From the NCBI RefSeq assembly GCF_003600355.1, contig NZ_CP032416.1, forward strand, positions 1,198,183 to 1,262,182: a stretch of 64,000 nt of DNA, given 5' to 3'. Both the position numbers and the translations under genes were made by a program. Position 1 is the stretch's first letter; each line of letters begins with the position of its first letter. Of the stretch, positions 9,848-18,275 are shown in pieces. This DNA comes from Clostridium fermenticellae (GTDB lineage: Bacteria; Bacillota; Clostridia; Clostridiales; Clostridiaceae). The notes under the pieces were generated by a model. The model searched no databases, had not been told where the DNA came from, and worked only from the letters and a program-made list of their open reading frames with translations.

Positions 9848-10405
9848 ATGATTAAAGATATTTTAAATGTGGCAAATGAAAAAATGGTTAAAACTACTGT
9901 AGTTTTGAAAAAAGAACTGGCATCATTAAAGGCAGGCAGAGCCAATCCGGCAATACTAGATAAAATAGAAGTTGAATATTATGGTACTGTTACACCTATA
10001 TCACAATTAGCTAATATATCAGTTCCAGAACCTAGAATTCTTGCCATACAACCCTGGGATAAAAATTCTATTAAGGATATAGAAAAAGCTATTTTAAAAT
10101 CAGATTTAGGTATAAATCCTAACAATGATGGTGAAATGATAAGGTTAATAATACCTGAACTAACAGAAGAAACGAGGAAAGATCTAGTTAAAAATATAAA
10201 AAAAGATGGGGAAGAATGTAAGGTCGCTATAAGAAGTATAAGAAGAGATTGCAATGATAAGATAAAATCGTTAAAAAAGCAGGGAGATATTTCCGAGGAT
10301 GAAATAAAAAAAGGTGAAGAAGAGATACAAAGGAAGACAGATTCGTTTATAAAGGAAGTAGACAAATTAGTTGAAAATAAAGAAAAGGAAATTATGGCAA
10401 TATAA
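9848..10405 (+). CDS. frr: Ribosome recycling factor
   Basis: RRF, with EF-G, splits the post-termination ribosome. The 185-residue protein has the usual length and signatures: [23 protein letters not shown] near the N-terminus, [16 protein letters not shown], and the helical [19 protein letters not shown] region. ATG 9848 is preceded by GGGAGG. It closes the pyrH-frr unit and is followed by a terminator. Confidence 0.98.
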   Translation: MIKDILNVANEKMVKTTVVLKKELASLKAGRANPAILDKIEVEYYGTVTPISQLANISVPEPRILAIQPWDKNSIKDIEKAILKSDLGINPNNDGEMIRLIIPELTEETRKDLVKNIKKDGEECKVAIRSIRRDCNDKIKSLKKQGDISEDEIKKGEEEIQRKTDSFIKEVDKLVENKEKEIMAI

Positions 10406-10457
10406 TAAAAAGCTACAATTAGATTGTTCATTGCTAAGTTAATTGTATGTCTAAAAA

Positions 10458-10494
10458 CAAGATAGCATTCAAACAGAATGATATCTTGTTTTTT
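10458..10494 (+). terminator. Terminator after frr
   Basis: CAAGATA-CATTC pairs with GAATG-ATCTTG around an AAACA loop, with a TTTTTT tail. Confidence 0.9.
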
Positions 10495-10657
10495 ACTTTA
10501 GACGAAGATATAGTAACATATCTGTAGAAATATGTTTTAAAATTTAGTTTGTTGTATGCAAATTTTGAATTAAATAGGTTATTACTAGTAGAAGATGATA
10601 AATTAGTATATAATATAAAAGTATGAACTTTAAAACAGTGTAATATGGAGGTAGATG

Positions 10658-11422
10658 ATGTTTAAGTTTTTAGATAAACAAGATGAAGGATTTAAAGTAG
10701 ATAATATAAAACTTGATATGAATAATATACCAAAACATATAGCAATAATAATGGATGGAAATGGAAGATGGGCGAAAAAGAGAAAATTGCCAAGGGCCAT
10801 GGGACATAAGGCTGGTGTAGAAGCTGTAAGAGAAATAGTTAAGGAATGCAGCAAGTTAAATGTAGAATATTTAACTTTATACGTTTTCTCAACTGAAAAT
10901 TGGAAAAGACCTCAAGAAGAGGTTACAACACTAATGAACATTCTTGCAAAATATTTAAAGAGCGAATTTAAGGAACTAGACTCAAATAATGTTAAGATAA
11001 ATCATATAGGTGATATGTCTAAATTGCCAGATATTTGTCAAACAGAATTAACAGATGCCTGTGAGAAAACTAAAACTAATACTGGACTAACTTTAAACCT
11101 TGCTATAAATTATGGCGGAAGAAATGAGATTGTTCACGCATTTAAAAACATAGTCTCTGATATAAAAGATGGCATAATTAATGAAAGTGATATAGATGAA
11201 AAATTAATAAGTAATTATCTTTACACTAAAAATATACCTGATCCAGATATAATAATAAGGCCAAGTGGAGAACAACGATTAAGTAATTTTTTACTTTGGC
11301 AGTGTGCTTATTCAGAATTTTGGTATTCGAATATAAACTGGCCAGATTTTAAAAAAGTTGACCTCCATAGAGCTATATATGATTATCAAAATAGGGATAG
11401 AAGATTTGGAGGAATAAAATAA
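10658..11422 (+). CDS. uppS: Isoprenyl transferase (undecaprenyl diphosphate synthase)
   Basis: This cis-prenyltransferase extends farnesyl diphosphate to the C55 lipid carrier for peptidoglycan and other wall polymers. Of two adjacent ATGs I prefer 10658 (254 aa), because GGAGGT ends five bases before it; 10655 is possible. Conserved blocks are IAIIMDGNGRWAKKR (catalytic Asp), GHKAGVEAVREIV, FSTENWKRP, and RPSGEQRLSNFLLWQCAYSE with the basic residues that bind pyrophosphate. It heads the uppS-cdsA-dxr-rseP-ispG series. Its product feeds lipid-linked sugar chemistry, such as that proposed for the cassette at 36,854. Confidence 0.97.
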   Translation: MFKFLDKQDEGFKVDNIKLDMNNIPKHIAIIMDGNGRWAKKRKLPRAMGHKAGVEAVREIVKECSKLNVEYLTLYVFSTENWKRPQEEVTTLMNILAKYLKSEFKELDSNNVKINHIGDMSKLPDICQTELTDACEKTKTNTGLTLNLAINYGGRNEIVHAFKNIVSDIKDGIINESDIDEKLISNYLYTKNIPDPDIIIRPSGEQRLSNFLLWQCAYSEFWYSNINWPDFKKVDLHRAIYDYQNRDRRFGGIK

Positions 11423-11461
11423 ATCTTGATGTTGTAAATTTTTAGTGTAGGAGATGATTTA

Positions 11462-12262
11462 GTGAATAGTAGATACCTTGGGGCAGCAATACTGGCACCA
11501 TTTTTAATAGTTCTATTTGTAGGGGGAGAAATTTTAAAATATGGCATTATGATATTGTCACTTGTGGGAATGTATGAATTATATAATGTCATGAGACATA
11601 ATGGAGAAAATCATCCTATAAATACAATAGGATATGCACTTTGTATAATATATTATATAACCCTGGATAAGTCTATAAATACTCAACTGGTGTTTTTTAT
11701 AGTTATATTAACACTTTTCATTTTGTTATGTATGCCAGTCTTAGATCTGGGATATAATTTTATAGATGTTTCTTTAACTATGTTTGCATTTTTGTATGCT
11801 TCAGTGTTTTTTAGTTTTATAGTCCTTGTAAGTAATAAAGAGCATGGAAATTATTTTGTTTGGATCATATTTATAGCATCGTGGCTTTGTGATACAGCGG
11901 CATATTATACTGGAAAGTACTTTGGAAAGAATAAATTATGTCCAAAGATAAGTCCTAAAAAAACTATAGAAGGTTCTATAGGTGGTATAATAGGCAGTGT
12001 TATTGGATGTTTGTTTTTTGGAATCTTTATTAATTCAAGAGGAATTATTATACCATTATATCATTACATAATATTAGGATTTATATGTGGAGTTTTCGGT
12101 CAGTTTGGTGATCTTACAGCGTCTTCAATAAAAAGGCATGCAGGAGTTAAAGATTATAGCAATTTGATACCAGGCCATGGTGGAATCTTAGATAGATTTG
12201 ACAGCATTTTATTTTCATCTGTTATAGTATATTATTATTTAACATTCGTAATGCAAATATAA
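11462..12262 (+). CDS. cdsA: Phosphatidate cytidylyltransferase
   Basis: CdsA makes CDP-diacylglycerol from CTP and phosphatidate, the branch point for phospholipids. The 266-residue membrane protein has about eight hydrophobic segments. Near the C-terminus it carries the CdsA signature SSIKRHAGVKDYSNLIPGHG followed by GILDRFDS. GTG 11462 follows AGGAG. Downstream pgsA (32,531) would use its product. A terminator follows. Confidence 0.97.
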   Translation: MNSRYLGAAILAPFLIVLFVGGEILKYGIMILSLVGMYELYNVMRHNGENHPINTIGYALCIIYYITLDKSINTQLVFFIVILTLFILLCMPVLDLGYNFIDVSLTMFAFLYASVFFSFIVLVSNKEHGNYFVWIIFIASWLCDTAAYYTGKYFGKNKLCPKISPKKTIEGSIGGIIGSVIGCLFFGIFINSRGIIIPLYHYIILGFICGVFGQFGDLTASSIKRHAGVKDYSNLIPGHGGILDRFDSILFSSVIVYYYLTFVMQI

Positions 12263-12292
12263 GGGAATCCAGTTCTTACTAGATTCCTTTTT
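12262..12292 (+). terminator. Terminator after cdsA
   Basis: GGAATC (12264-12269) pairs with GATTCC (12282-12287) and is followed by TTTTT. Confidence 0.8.
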
Positions 12293-12467
12293 AACATAAT
12301 ATTAACTATAGGGTTATTGCATAAAAATCCTATAGAAAGGTGATTATAATTACTTTATTTTAAATAATAAATATGGTATATTTAATCGTGTTAAAAATCT
12401 TAAAAACTAAAATATTCTGTAATGAATTTGAAAGTTATTATTTGATATAAATTAGGAGATGTTAGAT

Positions 12468-13622
12468 TTGAGGAAATTAGCTATACTTGGCGTTACAGGA
12501 TCAATTGGAACGCAAACACTTGATGTTATAAGAAAATTTAAAGATAAATTTGAACTCATTGCTGTGTCTGCAAATAAGAATTTTGATAAAATGATAGATA
12601 TAATTGGGGAGTTTAGACCTCAATTTGTTACAATGATGGATAAGGAAGCGTTTAAAAAGGTACAGTCTTATTGTGCAGAGAAAAAATTAAAAACAAACGT
12701 ATTTTTCGGCATGGATGGATTAATAGAAATAAGTACACTCTCCTCTGTTGATATGATTGTTACAGCTGTAGTCGGTATGGTTGGATTGCTTCCAACTATG
12801 GCAGCTATAAAGTCAGGAAAGGATATAGCATTAGCCAATAAGGAAACACTAGTTACAGGTGGAGAGCTAGTTATAAAAGAAGCTAAAAAAAATAATGTAA
12901 AGATACTGCCTGTAGACTCTGAACATGGAGCTATATTCCAATGTCTGCAGGGAAATGACAGAACTTCTGTAAAAAGTATAATAGTAACTGCTTCTGGAGG
13001 ACCATTTAGACGAAAAAAACTTGATGAGCTTAAAGATGTTACAGTTGATCAGGCGTTAAAACATCCGAGATGGAATATGGGTAAGAAGATTTCTATTGAT
13101 TCAGCTACACTTATGAATAAAGGACTTGAGGTTATAGAGGCACATTGGCTGTTTAATATGGATTATGATAACATAAAAGTGGTTGTCCATCCAGAAAGTG
13201 TTATACATTCTATGGTAGAATATAGTGATGGCAGCGTTATAGCTCAATTGGCAGCTACAGATATGAGACTTCCTATACAATATGCATTGACATATCCGAA
13301 TAGATATGGGGCTGTAGTTAAGAGGGTTAATTTTTTTAAACTTGGTTCATTGACTTTTGAGGAACCTGATTTAGATACGTTTAAACCTTTGAAACTTGCA
13401 TATGAAGCAGGAAGGATAGGAGGTACTATGCCAGCAATTTTAAATGCGACAAATGAAGAAGCTGTAAAACTTTTTATACATAAAAAGATTAAATTCTTAG
13501 ATATAGGAGATATATTAGAAGAAAGTATGAATAAGTTTGAAGTTAAAAATTCGTATAAATTGGAAGATATACTGGAAATAGATTCAAAAGTAAAAGAATA
13601 TATTTGTAATAAATTCGATTAA
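12468..13622 (+). CDS. dxr: 1-deoxy-D-xylulose 5-phosphate reductoisomerase
   Basis: Dxr makes 2-C-methyl-D-erythritol 4-phosphate, the committed step of the MEP isoprenoid pathway. I choose TTG 12468 (384 aa, MRKLAILGVTGSIGTQ): AGGAG at 12454-12458 is nine bases upstream, whereas the ATG at 12459 directly abuts that site. Motifs are the NADPH loop GVTGSIGTQT, SEHGAIFQ, the substrate loop HPRWNMGKKISIDSATLMNK, EAHWLF and VHPESVIHSMVEY. It sits with ispG and uppS, linking isoprenoid supply to lipid-carrier synthesis. Confidence 0.97.
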   Translation: MRKLAILGVTGSIGTQTLDVIRKFKDKFELIAVSANKNFDKMIDIIGEFRPQFVTMMDKEAFKKVQSYCAEKKLKTNVFFGMDGLIEISTLSSVDMIVTAVVGMVGLLPTMAAIKSGKDIALANKETLVTGGELVIKEAKKNNVKILPVDSEHGAIFQCLQGNDRTSVKSIIVTASGGPFRRKKLDELKDVTVDQALKHPRWNMGKKISIDSATLMNKGLEVIEAHWLFNMDYDNIKVVVHPESVIHSMVEYSDGSVIAQLAATDMRLPIQYALTYPNRYGAVVKRVNFFKLGSLTFEEPDLDTFKPLKLAYEAGRIGGTMPAILNATNEEAVKLFIHKKIKFLDIGDILEESMNKFEVKNSYKLEDILEIDSKVKEYICNKFD

Positions 13623-13637
13623 ATTGGAGGGATTTTT

Positions 13638-14648
13638 TTGTATATAATAGCAGCTATAATAGCTTTTGGATTGTTAATTTTAATCCATGAACTTGGTCAC
13701 TTCACTCTTGCAAAATTGAATGGTGTAAAAGTTGAGGAATTTGCTATAGGTATGGGACCTAAACTTTTTAGTATAAATGGCAAAGAAACTGTATATTCTA
13801 TAAGAATACTTCCTATAGGTGGATACGTTAAGATGCTTGGAGAAGAATCTGAAAGTAACGATCCGAGAGCGTTTAATAATAAAACTGCGTGGCAAAAATT
13901 GAGTATAGTAACTGCGGGACCTGTAATGAATATATTACTTGGAGTACTGTTATTTGCGATAATAGCGTCAGCAAGGGGATATGTATCTTCAACAGTAGAT
14001 AAGGTTGTCCAAAATCAACCTGCAGCTATTATGGGACTTAAATCTGGAGATAGAATTGTAAAGGTAAATAATTCTAAGGTAGCACTTGGAGATGATTTTG
14101 TAACGGAGTTATATACTAATGGTGCTAAATCTGTTAATGTAACCTATATTAGAGGTGGTAAAGAACAAAACATTAAAATAACACCAATAAGAGATAAAAG
14201 TGAAAATAGGTATGTTGTTGGTATATATTTTAAAACAATTGAAAATGCGACTTTTGGTCAATCCGTAAAATATGGATTGGATGAAACTAGATCTCTCATA
14301 AAACAGACATTTGCATTTTTTAAGATATTATTTGCTGGAAGAGCATCCATGAATGATTTTGGAGGACCTGTTACGATAATAAAATTATCTGGAGCAGCTG
14401 CCAGGGCTGGAATTTTAAGCCTTATTGCTTTTGCAGCATATATAACACTTCAATTGGGAATATTTAACTTGCTGCCTATACCGGCATTAGATGGAGGATA
14501 TATTTTATTATTTATATTTGAAATAATAACCGGTAAGAAGGTAAGTGATAATAAAGTTGGAGTCATTAACTATATAGGTTTTGCACTGCTGATGACTATT
14601 ATGGTTTTAGTAACTATAAAAGATATATTCTACCCTATAAAAATCTAA
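13638..14648 (+). CDS. rseP: Site-2 intramembrane metalloprotease (RasP/RseP family)
   Basis: This protease cuts substrates, such as anti-sigma factors and signal-peptide remnants, inside the membrane. The 336-residue protein starts with a hydrophobic helix containing the zinc motif HELGH (LIHELGHFTLAK, near residues 17-21), has one PDZ domain in the middle (about 115-195), and ends with the second motif NLLPIPALDGG and a final helix. Start is TTG 13638 after GGAGG. It lies directly after dxr, as rasP does in B. subtilis. A hairpin and a repeat remnant follow. Confidence 0.95.
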   Translation: MYIIAAIIAFGLLILIHELGHFTLAKLNGVKVEEFAIGMGPKLFSINGKETVYSIRILPIGGYVKMLGEESESNDPRAFNNKTAWQKLSIVTAGPVMNILLGVLLFAIIASARGYVSSTVDKVVQNQPAAIMGLKSGDRIVKVNNSKVALGDDFVTELYTNGAKSVNVTYIRGGKEQNIKITPIRDKSENRYVVGIYFKTIENATFGQSVKYGLDETRSLIKQTFAFFKILFAGRASMNDFGGPVTIIKLSGAAARAGILSLIAFAAYITLQLGIFNLLPIPALDGGYILLFIFEIITGKKVSDNKVGVINYIGFALLMTIMVLVTIKDIFYPIKI

Positions 14649-14665
14649 TAAATATTTATAGGGTT
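14633..14665 (+). terminator. Hairpin overlapping the rseP stop
   Basis: ACCCTATAAAAAT pairs with ATATTTATAGGGT around the rseP stop codon. Its 3' arm coincides with the left end of the repeat remnant at 14,657-14,697, so terminator and repeat may be one structure. Confidence 0.5.
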
Positions 14666-14697
14666 TGGAACTTAAGCTTGGAATTACAAACCCTATA
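14657..14697 (+). repeat. Deletion derivative of the palindromic repeat family (ends only)
   Basis: The segment begins TATAGGGTTTG and ends CAAACCCTATA, a perfect 11-bp terminal inverted repeat. Its right 28 bases (ACTTAAGCTTGG...CCCTATA) match the right end of the copy inside the his operon (52,236-52,264) with a single difference. It is therefore the two termini of the element joined, with the roughly 220-base interior lost. It lies just after rseP, in the same orientation as the gene. Confidence 0.75.
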
Positions 14698-14753
14698 AAA
14701 TCTATGCTGTCATCTTCTAAGGTGGTAGCATTCATTATAAAGGGGATGATTTT

Positions 14754-15803
14754 TTGAAAAGGAAAGATACTTTTAAAATAAAAATAGGAAATACATATAT
14801 TGGAGATAAAGAACCTATATCAGTTCAATCAATGACCAACACAGATACAAGAGATGCAATAAGTACAGTTGCCCAAATAAAAGAACTCGAGAATTGTGGC
14901 TGTGATATAGTAAGATGTGCTGTACCAGATATGGAGGCTGCAGATTCTATAAAAAAAATAGTTAATAAGGTAAATATTCCGTTTGTCGCAGATATTCATT
15001 TCGATTATAGACTAGCACTTAAATCTATTGAAAATGGAGTTGATGCGCTTAGAATAAATCCAGGAAACATTGGGGATATAGATAAGGTTAAAAAAGTAGT
15101 TGAAGCAGCCAAAGAAAGAAATATACCTATAAGGATAGGTGTAAATTCGGGTTCCTTAGAAAAAAATATTCTAAATAAATATGGGAAAGTATGCCCGGAA
15201 GCTCTTGTTGAAAGTGCAATGGAACATGTAATTATATTTGAAAAATTAGATTTTCATAATATTGTTATATCTATAAAATCGTCTAACGTCAATCAAATGA
15301 TAGAAAGTTATAAAATTATATCAAATAAAGTCAAATATCCACTTCATTTGGGAGTGACAGAAGCAGGTACAATATGGAGAGGAACGATAAAATCGAGCAT
15401 AGGTATAGGAGCCTTACTGTCACAGGGTATAGGTGATACTATAAGGGTATCTCTTACTGGTGATCCAATAGAAGAAGTTAAAACAGGCAAAGAAATTCTA
15501 AAGACATTAGGATTAATAAAAAGTGGCATAGAATTCATATCATGTCCTACTTGTGGAAGAACACAGATAGATATAATAAAAATAGCGAATGAAGTTGAAA
15601 GAAGACTAGATAATTGTAATAAAAGTATAAAGATTGCAGTAATGGGTTGTGTTGTTAATGGACCTGGAGAAGCAAAAGAGGCCGATATTGGAATAGCGGG
15701 AGGAAAAGGCGAAGGATTGATATTTAAGAGAGGAAAAATAATAAAGAAGGTTAGAGAAGAATACCTGGTAGATGAACTTATAGATCAGATTAAAAAGATG
15801 TAA
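14754..15803 (+). CDS. ispG: 4-hydroxy-3-methylbut-2-enyl diphosphate synthase (flavodoxin/ferredoxin)
   Basis: IspG (GcpE) is the [4Fe-4S] enzyme that makes HMBPP, the penultimate MEP pathway step. The 349-residue protein opens with VQSMTNTDTRD, has the TIM-barrel motifs CDIVRCAVPD and LRINPGNIG, and ends with the iron-sulfur domain: SCPTCGRTQID and MGCVVNGPGEA, with IGIAGGKGEG. Start is TTG 14754 after AGGGGATG; no better start is visible. It extends the isoprenoid group of uppS and dxr. Two terminators follow. Confidence 0.97.
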   Translation: MKRKDTFKIKIGNTYIGDKEPISVQSMTNTDTRDAISTVAQIKELENCGCDIVRCAVPDMEAADSIKKIVNKVNIPFVADIHFDYRLALKSIENGVDALRINPGNIGDIDKVKKVVEAAKERNIPIRIGVNSGSLEKNILNKYGKVCPEALVESAMEHVIIFEKLDFHNIVISIKSSNVNQMIESYKIISNKVKYPLHLGVTEAGTIWRGTIKSSIGIGALLSQGIGDTIRVSLTGDPIEEVKTGKEILKTLGLIKSGIEFISCPTCGRTQIDIIKIANEVERRLDNCNKSIKIAVMGCVVNGPGEAKEADIGIAGGKGEGLIFKRGKIIKKVREEYLVDELIDQIKKM

Positions 15804-15931
15804 ATTGAATATAAGATTTGCTATATATACGTTAAACTTTAGCAGATTGTAAGATAAGTTTTTCTTGAAATAAATTATTTAGTGTGCTAAAATGGTTTTA
15901 ACAAAGCTAGATAGTTTTACTGAGATTATGT

Positions 15932-15990
15932 AGAGTGGGTTAAAGCCCGCTCTTTCTATTTGTTAAAAACGCAGCGTTAGTTGCGTTTTT
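15932..15990 (+). terminator. Tandem terminators between ispG and rimP
   Basis: AGAGTGGG (15932-15939) pairs with CCCGCTCT (15946-15953), followed by a T-rich stretch. A second hairpin, AAAAACGCA/TGCGTTTTT, spans 15965-15990. The 256-base gap holds these signals and no gene. Confidence 0.8.
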
Positions 15991-16059
15991 AAATTATGTA
16001 TGATTTAAGTTATATCTTATTTCAAGTTATATGGTATATAAATAGGGAGGGATAAATTT

Positions 16060-16524
16060 ATGAGTAAAGACAGTTTGAAGGATAGGCTTGGAGATCTTGT
16101 AGAGCCTATTGTATCTGAACTCGGATTTGATTTGTATCATCTTGAATTTGTAAAAGAAGGAAAAGAAAATTACCTAAGAGTATATATAGATAAAGAAGAT
16201 GGAAATATATCGTTAGATGACTGTGAGAAGGTAAGTAGAGCTGTGAGTGATATGCTAGATTTAGAAGATCCGATAAAAGACAGTTATTACTTAGAGGTGT
16301 CGTCTCCAGGAATAGAAAGAACACTATATACTGAAGAACATTTAAAAAGATATATTGGATCAGATGTATCGATAAAATTATATTCTGTATTTGATGGAAA
16401 AAAACAATATGATGGAAAATTAATTGATTTTGATAAGGAAAATATAGTGGTAGATTGCACTGGAAGTAATATTTCCATTCCGAGAAATAAAGTTTCAAAT
16501 GTAAGTTTAAGAGCAGAATTTTAA
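16060..16524 (+). CDS. rimP: Ribosome maturation factor RimP
   Basis: RimP assists maturation of the 30S subunit. The 154-residue protein has the expected two-domain layout: an N-terminal alpha/beta domain with FDLYHLEFVKEGKENYLRVYID, the YYLEVSSPGIERTL signature, and a C-terminal SH3-like barrel. ATG 16060 follows GGGAGGG. It is the first gene of the rimP-nusA-rnpM-ylxQ-infB-rbfA operon, 17 bases before nusA. Confidence 0.96.
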   Translation: MSKDSLKDRLGDLVEPIVSELGFDLYHLEFVKEGKENYLRVYIDKEDGNISLDDCEKVSRAVSDMLDLEDPIKDSYYLEVSSPGIERTLYTEEHLKRYIGSDVSIKLYSVFDGKKQYDGKLIDFDKENIVVDCTGSNISIPRNKVSNVSLRAEF

Positions 16525-16541
16525 GGGAGGGTATTAGAAAA

Positions 16542-17663
16542 ATGAATCAGGAGTTTATTGAAGCTTTACGAGAGATAGTTAAAGAAAAAGGAATAAGTGA
16601 AGATTTGTTGTTTACGACTATAGAAGATGCATTGGTTGCTGCTTATAAGAAGAATTATGCAAATCATGGGGCAGGAAATCAAAATGTCAAGGTTACAATG
16701 AATAGGGAGAATGGAGAAATTCATGTATATTCACAGAAGACAGTTGTTGAAGATGTGATGGATGATGTAGATGAAATATCTCTTGAGGATGCTAAAGGTA
16801 TAGATTCAAATTATAATATTGATGATATAGTTAGTATAGAGGTTACTCCTAAAAAATTTGGAAGAGTAGCTGCACAGGCTGCAAAACAAGTTGTTATTCA
16901 AAGAATAAAAGAAGAAGAGAGAAGAATAGTATATAATGATTTTATAGAAAAGGAAGATGATATAATAACAGGTACTGTTATTAGAAAAGATAAGAATAAT
17001 GTACTTGTTGATCTTGGAAAAACAGAAGCTGTTCTTGGACCTAATGAGCAGATGCGTGGTGAGAAATACAATTTTAATGATAAACTTAAACTTTATATTG
17101 TGGAGGTTAAGAATACTACAAAAGGAGCACAGATTGTCATATCAAGAACTCATCCCGGGCTCATAAAGAGACTGTTTGAACTTGAAGTTCCAGAAATTTT
17201 TGATGGAACTGTTGAAATAAAGGCAATATCAAGAGAAGCAGGTTCTAGAACTAAGATAGCAGTCAGTTCAAATGATGAAAATGTTGATCCTATGGGAGCC
17301 TGCGTTGGACCTAAAGGTATAAGGGTACAGAATATAGTTGATGAGCTCAAAAATGAAAAAATCGATATTATAAAATGGAGTAAGCTCCCGGAGGAGTATA
17401 TAGCTAATTCTTTAAGTCCAGCTAAAGTTTTGGATGTAACATTGGATGAAGAAAGTAAATTTGCCCAGATTGTGGTAGATGACAATCAACTTTCACTTGC
17501 AATTGGTAAAGAGGGTCAAAATGTTAGATTGGCTGCAAGACTTACGGGATGGAAAATTGATATCAAAAGTAAATCTCAAGCAGATGAAGCCAGGGACATT
17601 TGTAAGGAAGATGCTAATAGTGACACTCAAAATGTTGAGGACACCGGTGATATTTTAGAATAA
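16542..17663 (+). CDS. nusA: Transcription termination/antitermination factor NusA
   Basis: NusA binds RNA polymerase and modulates pausing, termination and antitermination. The 373-residue protein is the short Gram-positive form. It has the N-terminal polymerase-binding domain, an S1 domain (about 135-200), and two KH domains with GACVGPKGIRVQNI and AIGKEGQNVRLAARLTGWKI. The acidic C-terminal repeats of the E. coli protein are absent, as is normal in Firmicutes. A GGGAGG site precedes ATG 16542. Confidence 0.97.
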   Translation: MNQEFIEALREIVKEKGISEDLLFTTIEDALVAAYKKNYANHGAGNQNVKVTMNRENGEIHVYSQKTVVEDVMDDVDEISLEDAKGIDSNYNIDDIVSIEVTPKKFGRVAAQAAKQVVIQRIKEEERRIVYNDFIEKEDDIITGTVIRKDKNNVLVDLGKTEAVLGPNEQMRGEKYNFNDKLKLYIVEVKNTTKGAQIVISRTHPGLIKRLFELEVPEIFDGTVEIKAISREAGSRTKIAVSSNDENVDPMGACVGPKGIRVQNIVDELKNEKIDIIKWSKLPEEYIANSLSPAKVLDVTLDEESKFAQIVVDDNQLSLAIGKEGQNVRLAARLTGWKIDIKSKSQADEARDICKEDANSDTQNVEDTGDILE

Positions 17664-17692
17664 ATTTGTTTTTAGGACTGGATGGTGAGAGT

Positions 17693-17962
17693 ATGAAGGT
17701 GAAAAAAATACCCAAAAGAATGTGTACTGGATGCATGGAAATGAAACCTAAAAAAGAGCTTATAAGAGTTGTGAAAAATAAAGAAGATGAAGTCTTTATA
17801 GATTTGACAGGTAAAAAAAATGGTAGAGGAGCTTATGTCTGTAAAAACATAGATTGTCTAGACAAAGCGCTCAAAAGTAAAAGGCTAGAAAAAAACCTTG
17901 AAATTACTATAGATGAAGAGATATACAATAGACTTAAGGAAGAAATAGAAAATGAAAAATGA
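17693..17962 (+). CDS. rnpM: YlxR family RNA-binding protein (RnpM)
   Basis: The 89-residue protein belongs to the YlxR family, shown in B. subtilis to bind and modulate RNase P. It has PKRMCTGCMEMKPKKELIR near the start, GRGAYVCKNIDC in the middle and a basic surface. Start ATG 17693 follows GGTGAG; a longer frame opening at 17666 lacks a site. It lies between nusA and ylxQ as in B. subtilis, and its 3' end overlaps ylxQ by 11 bases, suggesting translational coupling. Confidence 0.93.
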   Translation: MKVKKIPKRMCTGCMEMKPKKELIRVVKNKEDEVFIDLTGKKNGRGAYVCKNIDCLDKALKSKRLEKNLEITIDEEIYNRLKEEIENEK

Positions 17963-18251
17963 CTTTTTTCAGTTCTTGGGATTGGCAAAACGTGCAGGAA
18001 AAATCCTGGAAGGTTATAATAAATGTGAAGATGGTATAAAACATCACAAGGTTTTTTTAATATTACTTACTTCAACTGTAAGTAAAAATACTCTGAATAA
18101 ATTTAAGAACTATGCAGAAAAATTTAATATACCTGTAATAGAAAATATTGATGGAGATAAAATAAGTGGGTCAATAGGTGTAGATATTATAAAAGTACTG
18201 GGAATATCTGATAAAAACATAAGCAGAAAATTAATTGACATATGGAAATAA
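17952..18251 (+). CDS. L7Ae/L30e/S12e-type RNA-binding protein (YlxQ)
   Basis: The 99-residue protein is an L7Ae-family, probably kink-turn-binding RNA protein. Visible features are FLGLAKRAGKILEGYNKCEDGIK near the N-terminus, then the alternating alpha/beta pattern of the fold. Its start lies inside the rnpM coding region. Members of this operon position are called YlxQ and are not essential in B. subtilis; which RNA it binds is unknown to me. Confidence 0.88.
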   Translation: MKNDFFQFLGLAKRAGKILEGYNKCEDGIKHHKVFLILLTSTVSKNTLNKFKNYAEKFNIPVIENIDGDKISGSIGVDIIKVLGISDKNISRKLIDIWK

Positions 18252-18275
18252 AATTTAGTTTCGGGGGTGATCTAT

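Noticed and set aside
12307-12340. CTATAGGGTT...AATCCTATAG hairpin before dxr, considered as another repeat remnant
   Set aside because: Only the short TATAGGG piece resembles the family; the flanking ACTTAAGCTTGG-type sequence is absent.
16106-16498. 130-codon frame antisense to rimP
   Set aside because: Shadow of the real gene, with leucine/tyrosine/histidine-rich translation typical of antisense AT-rich coding DNA.
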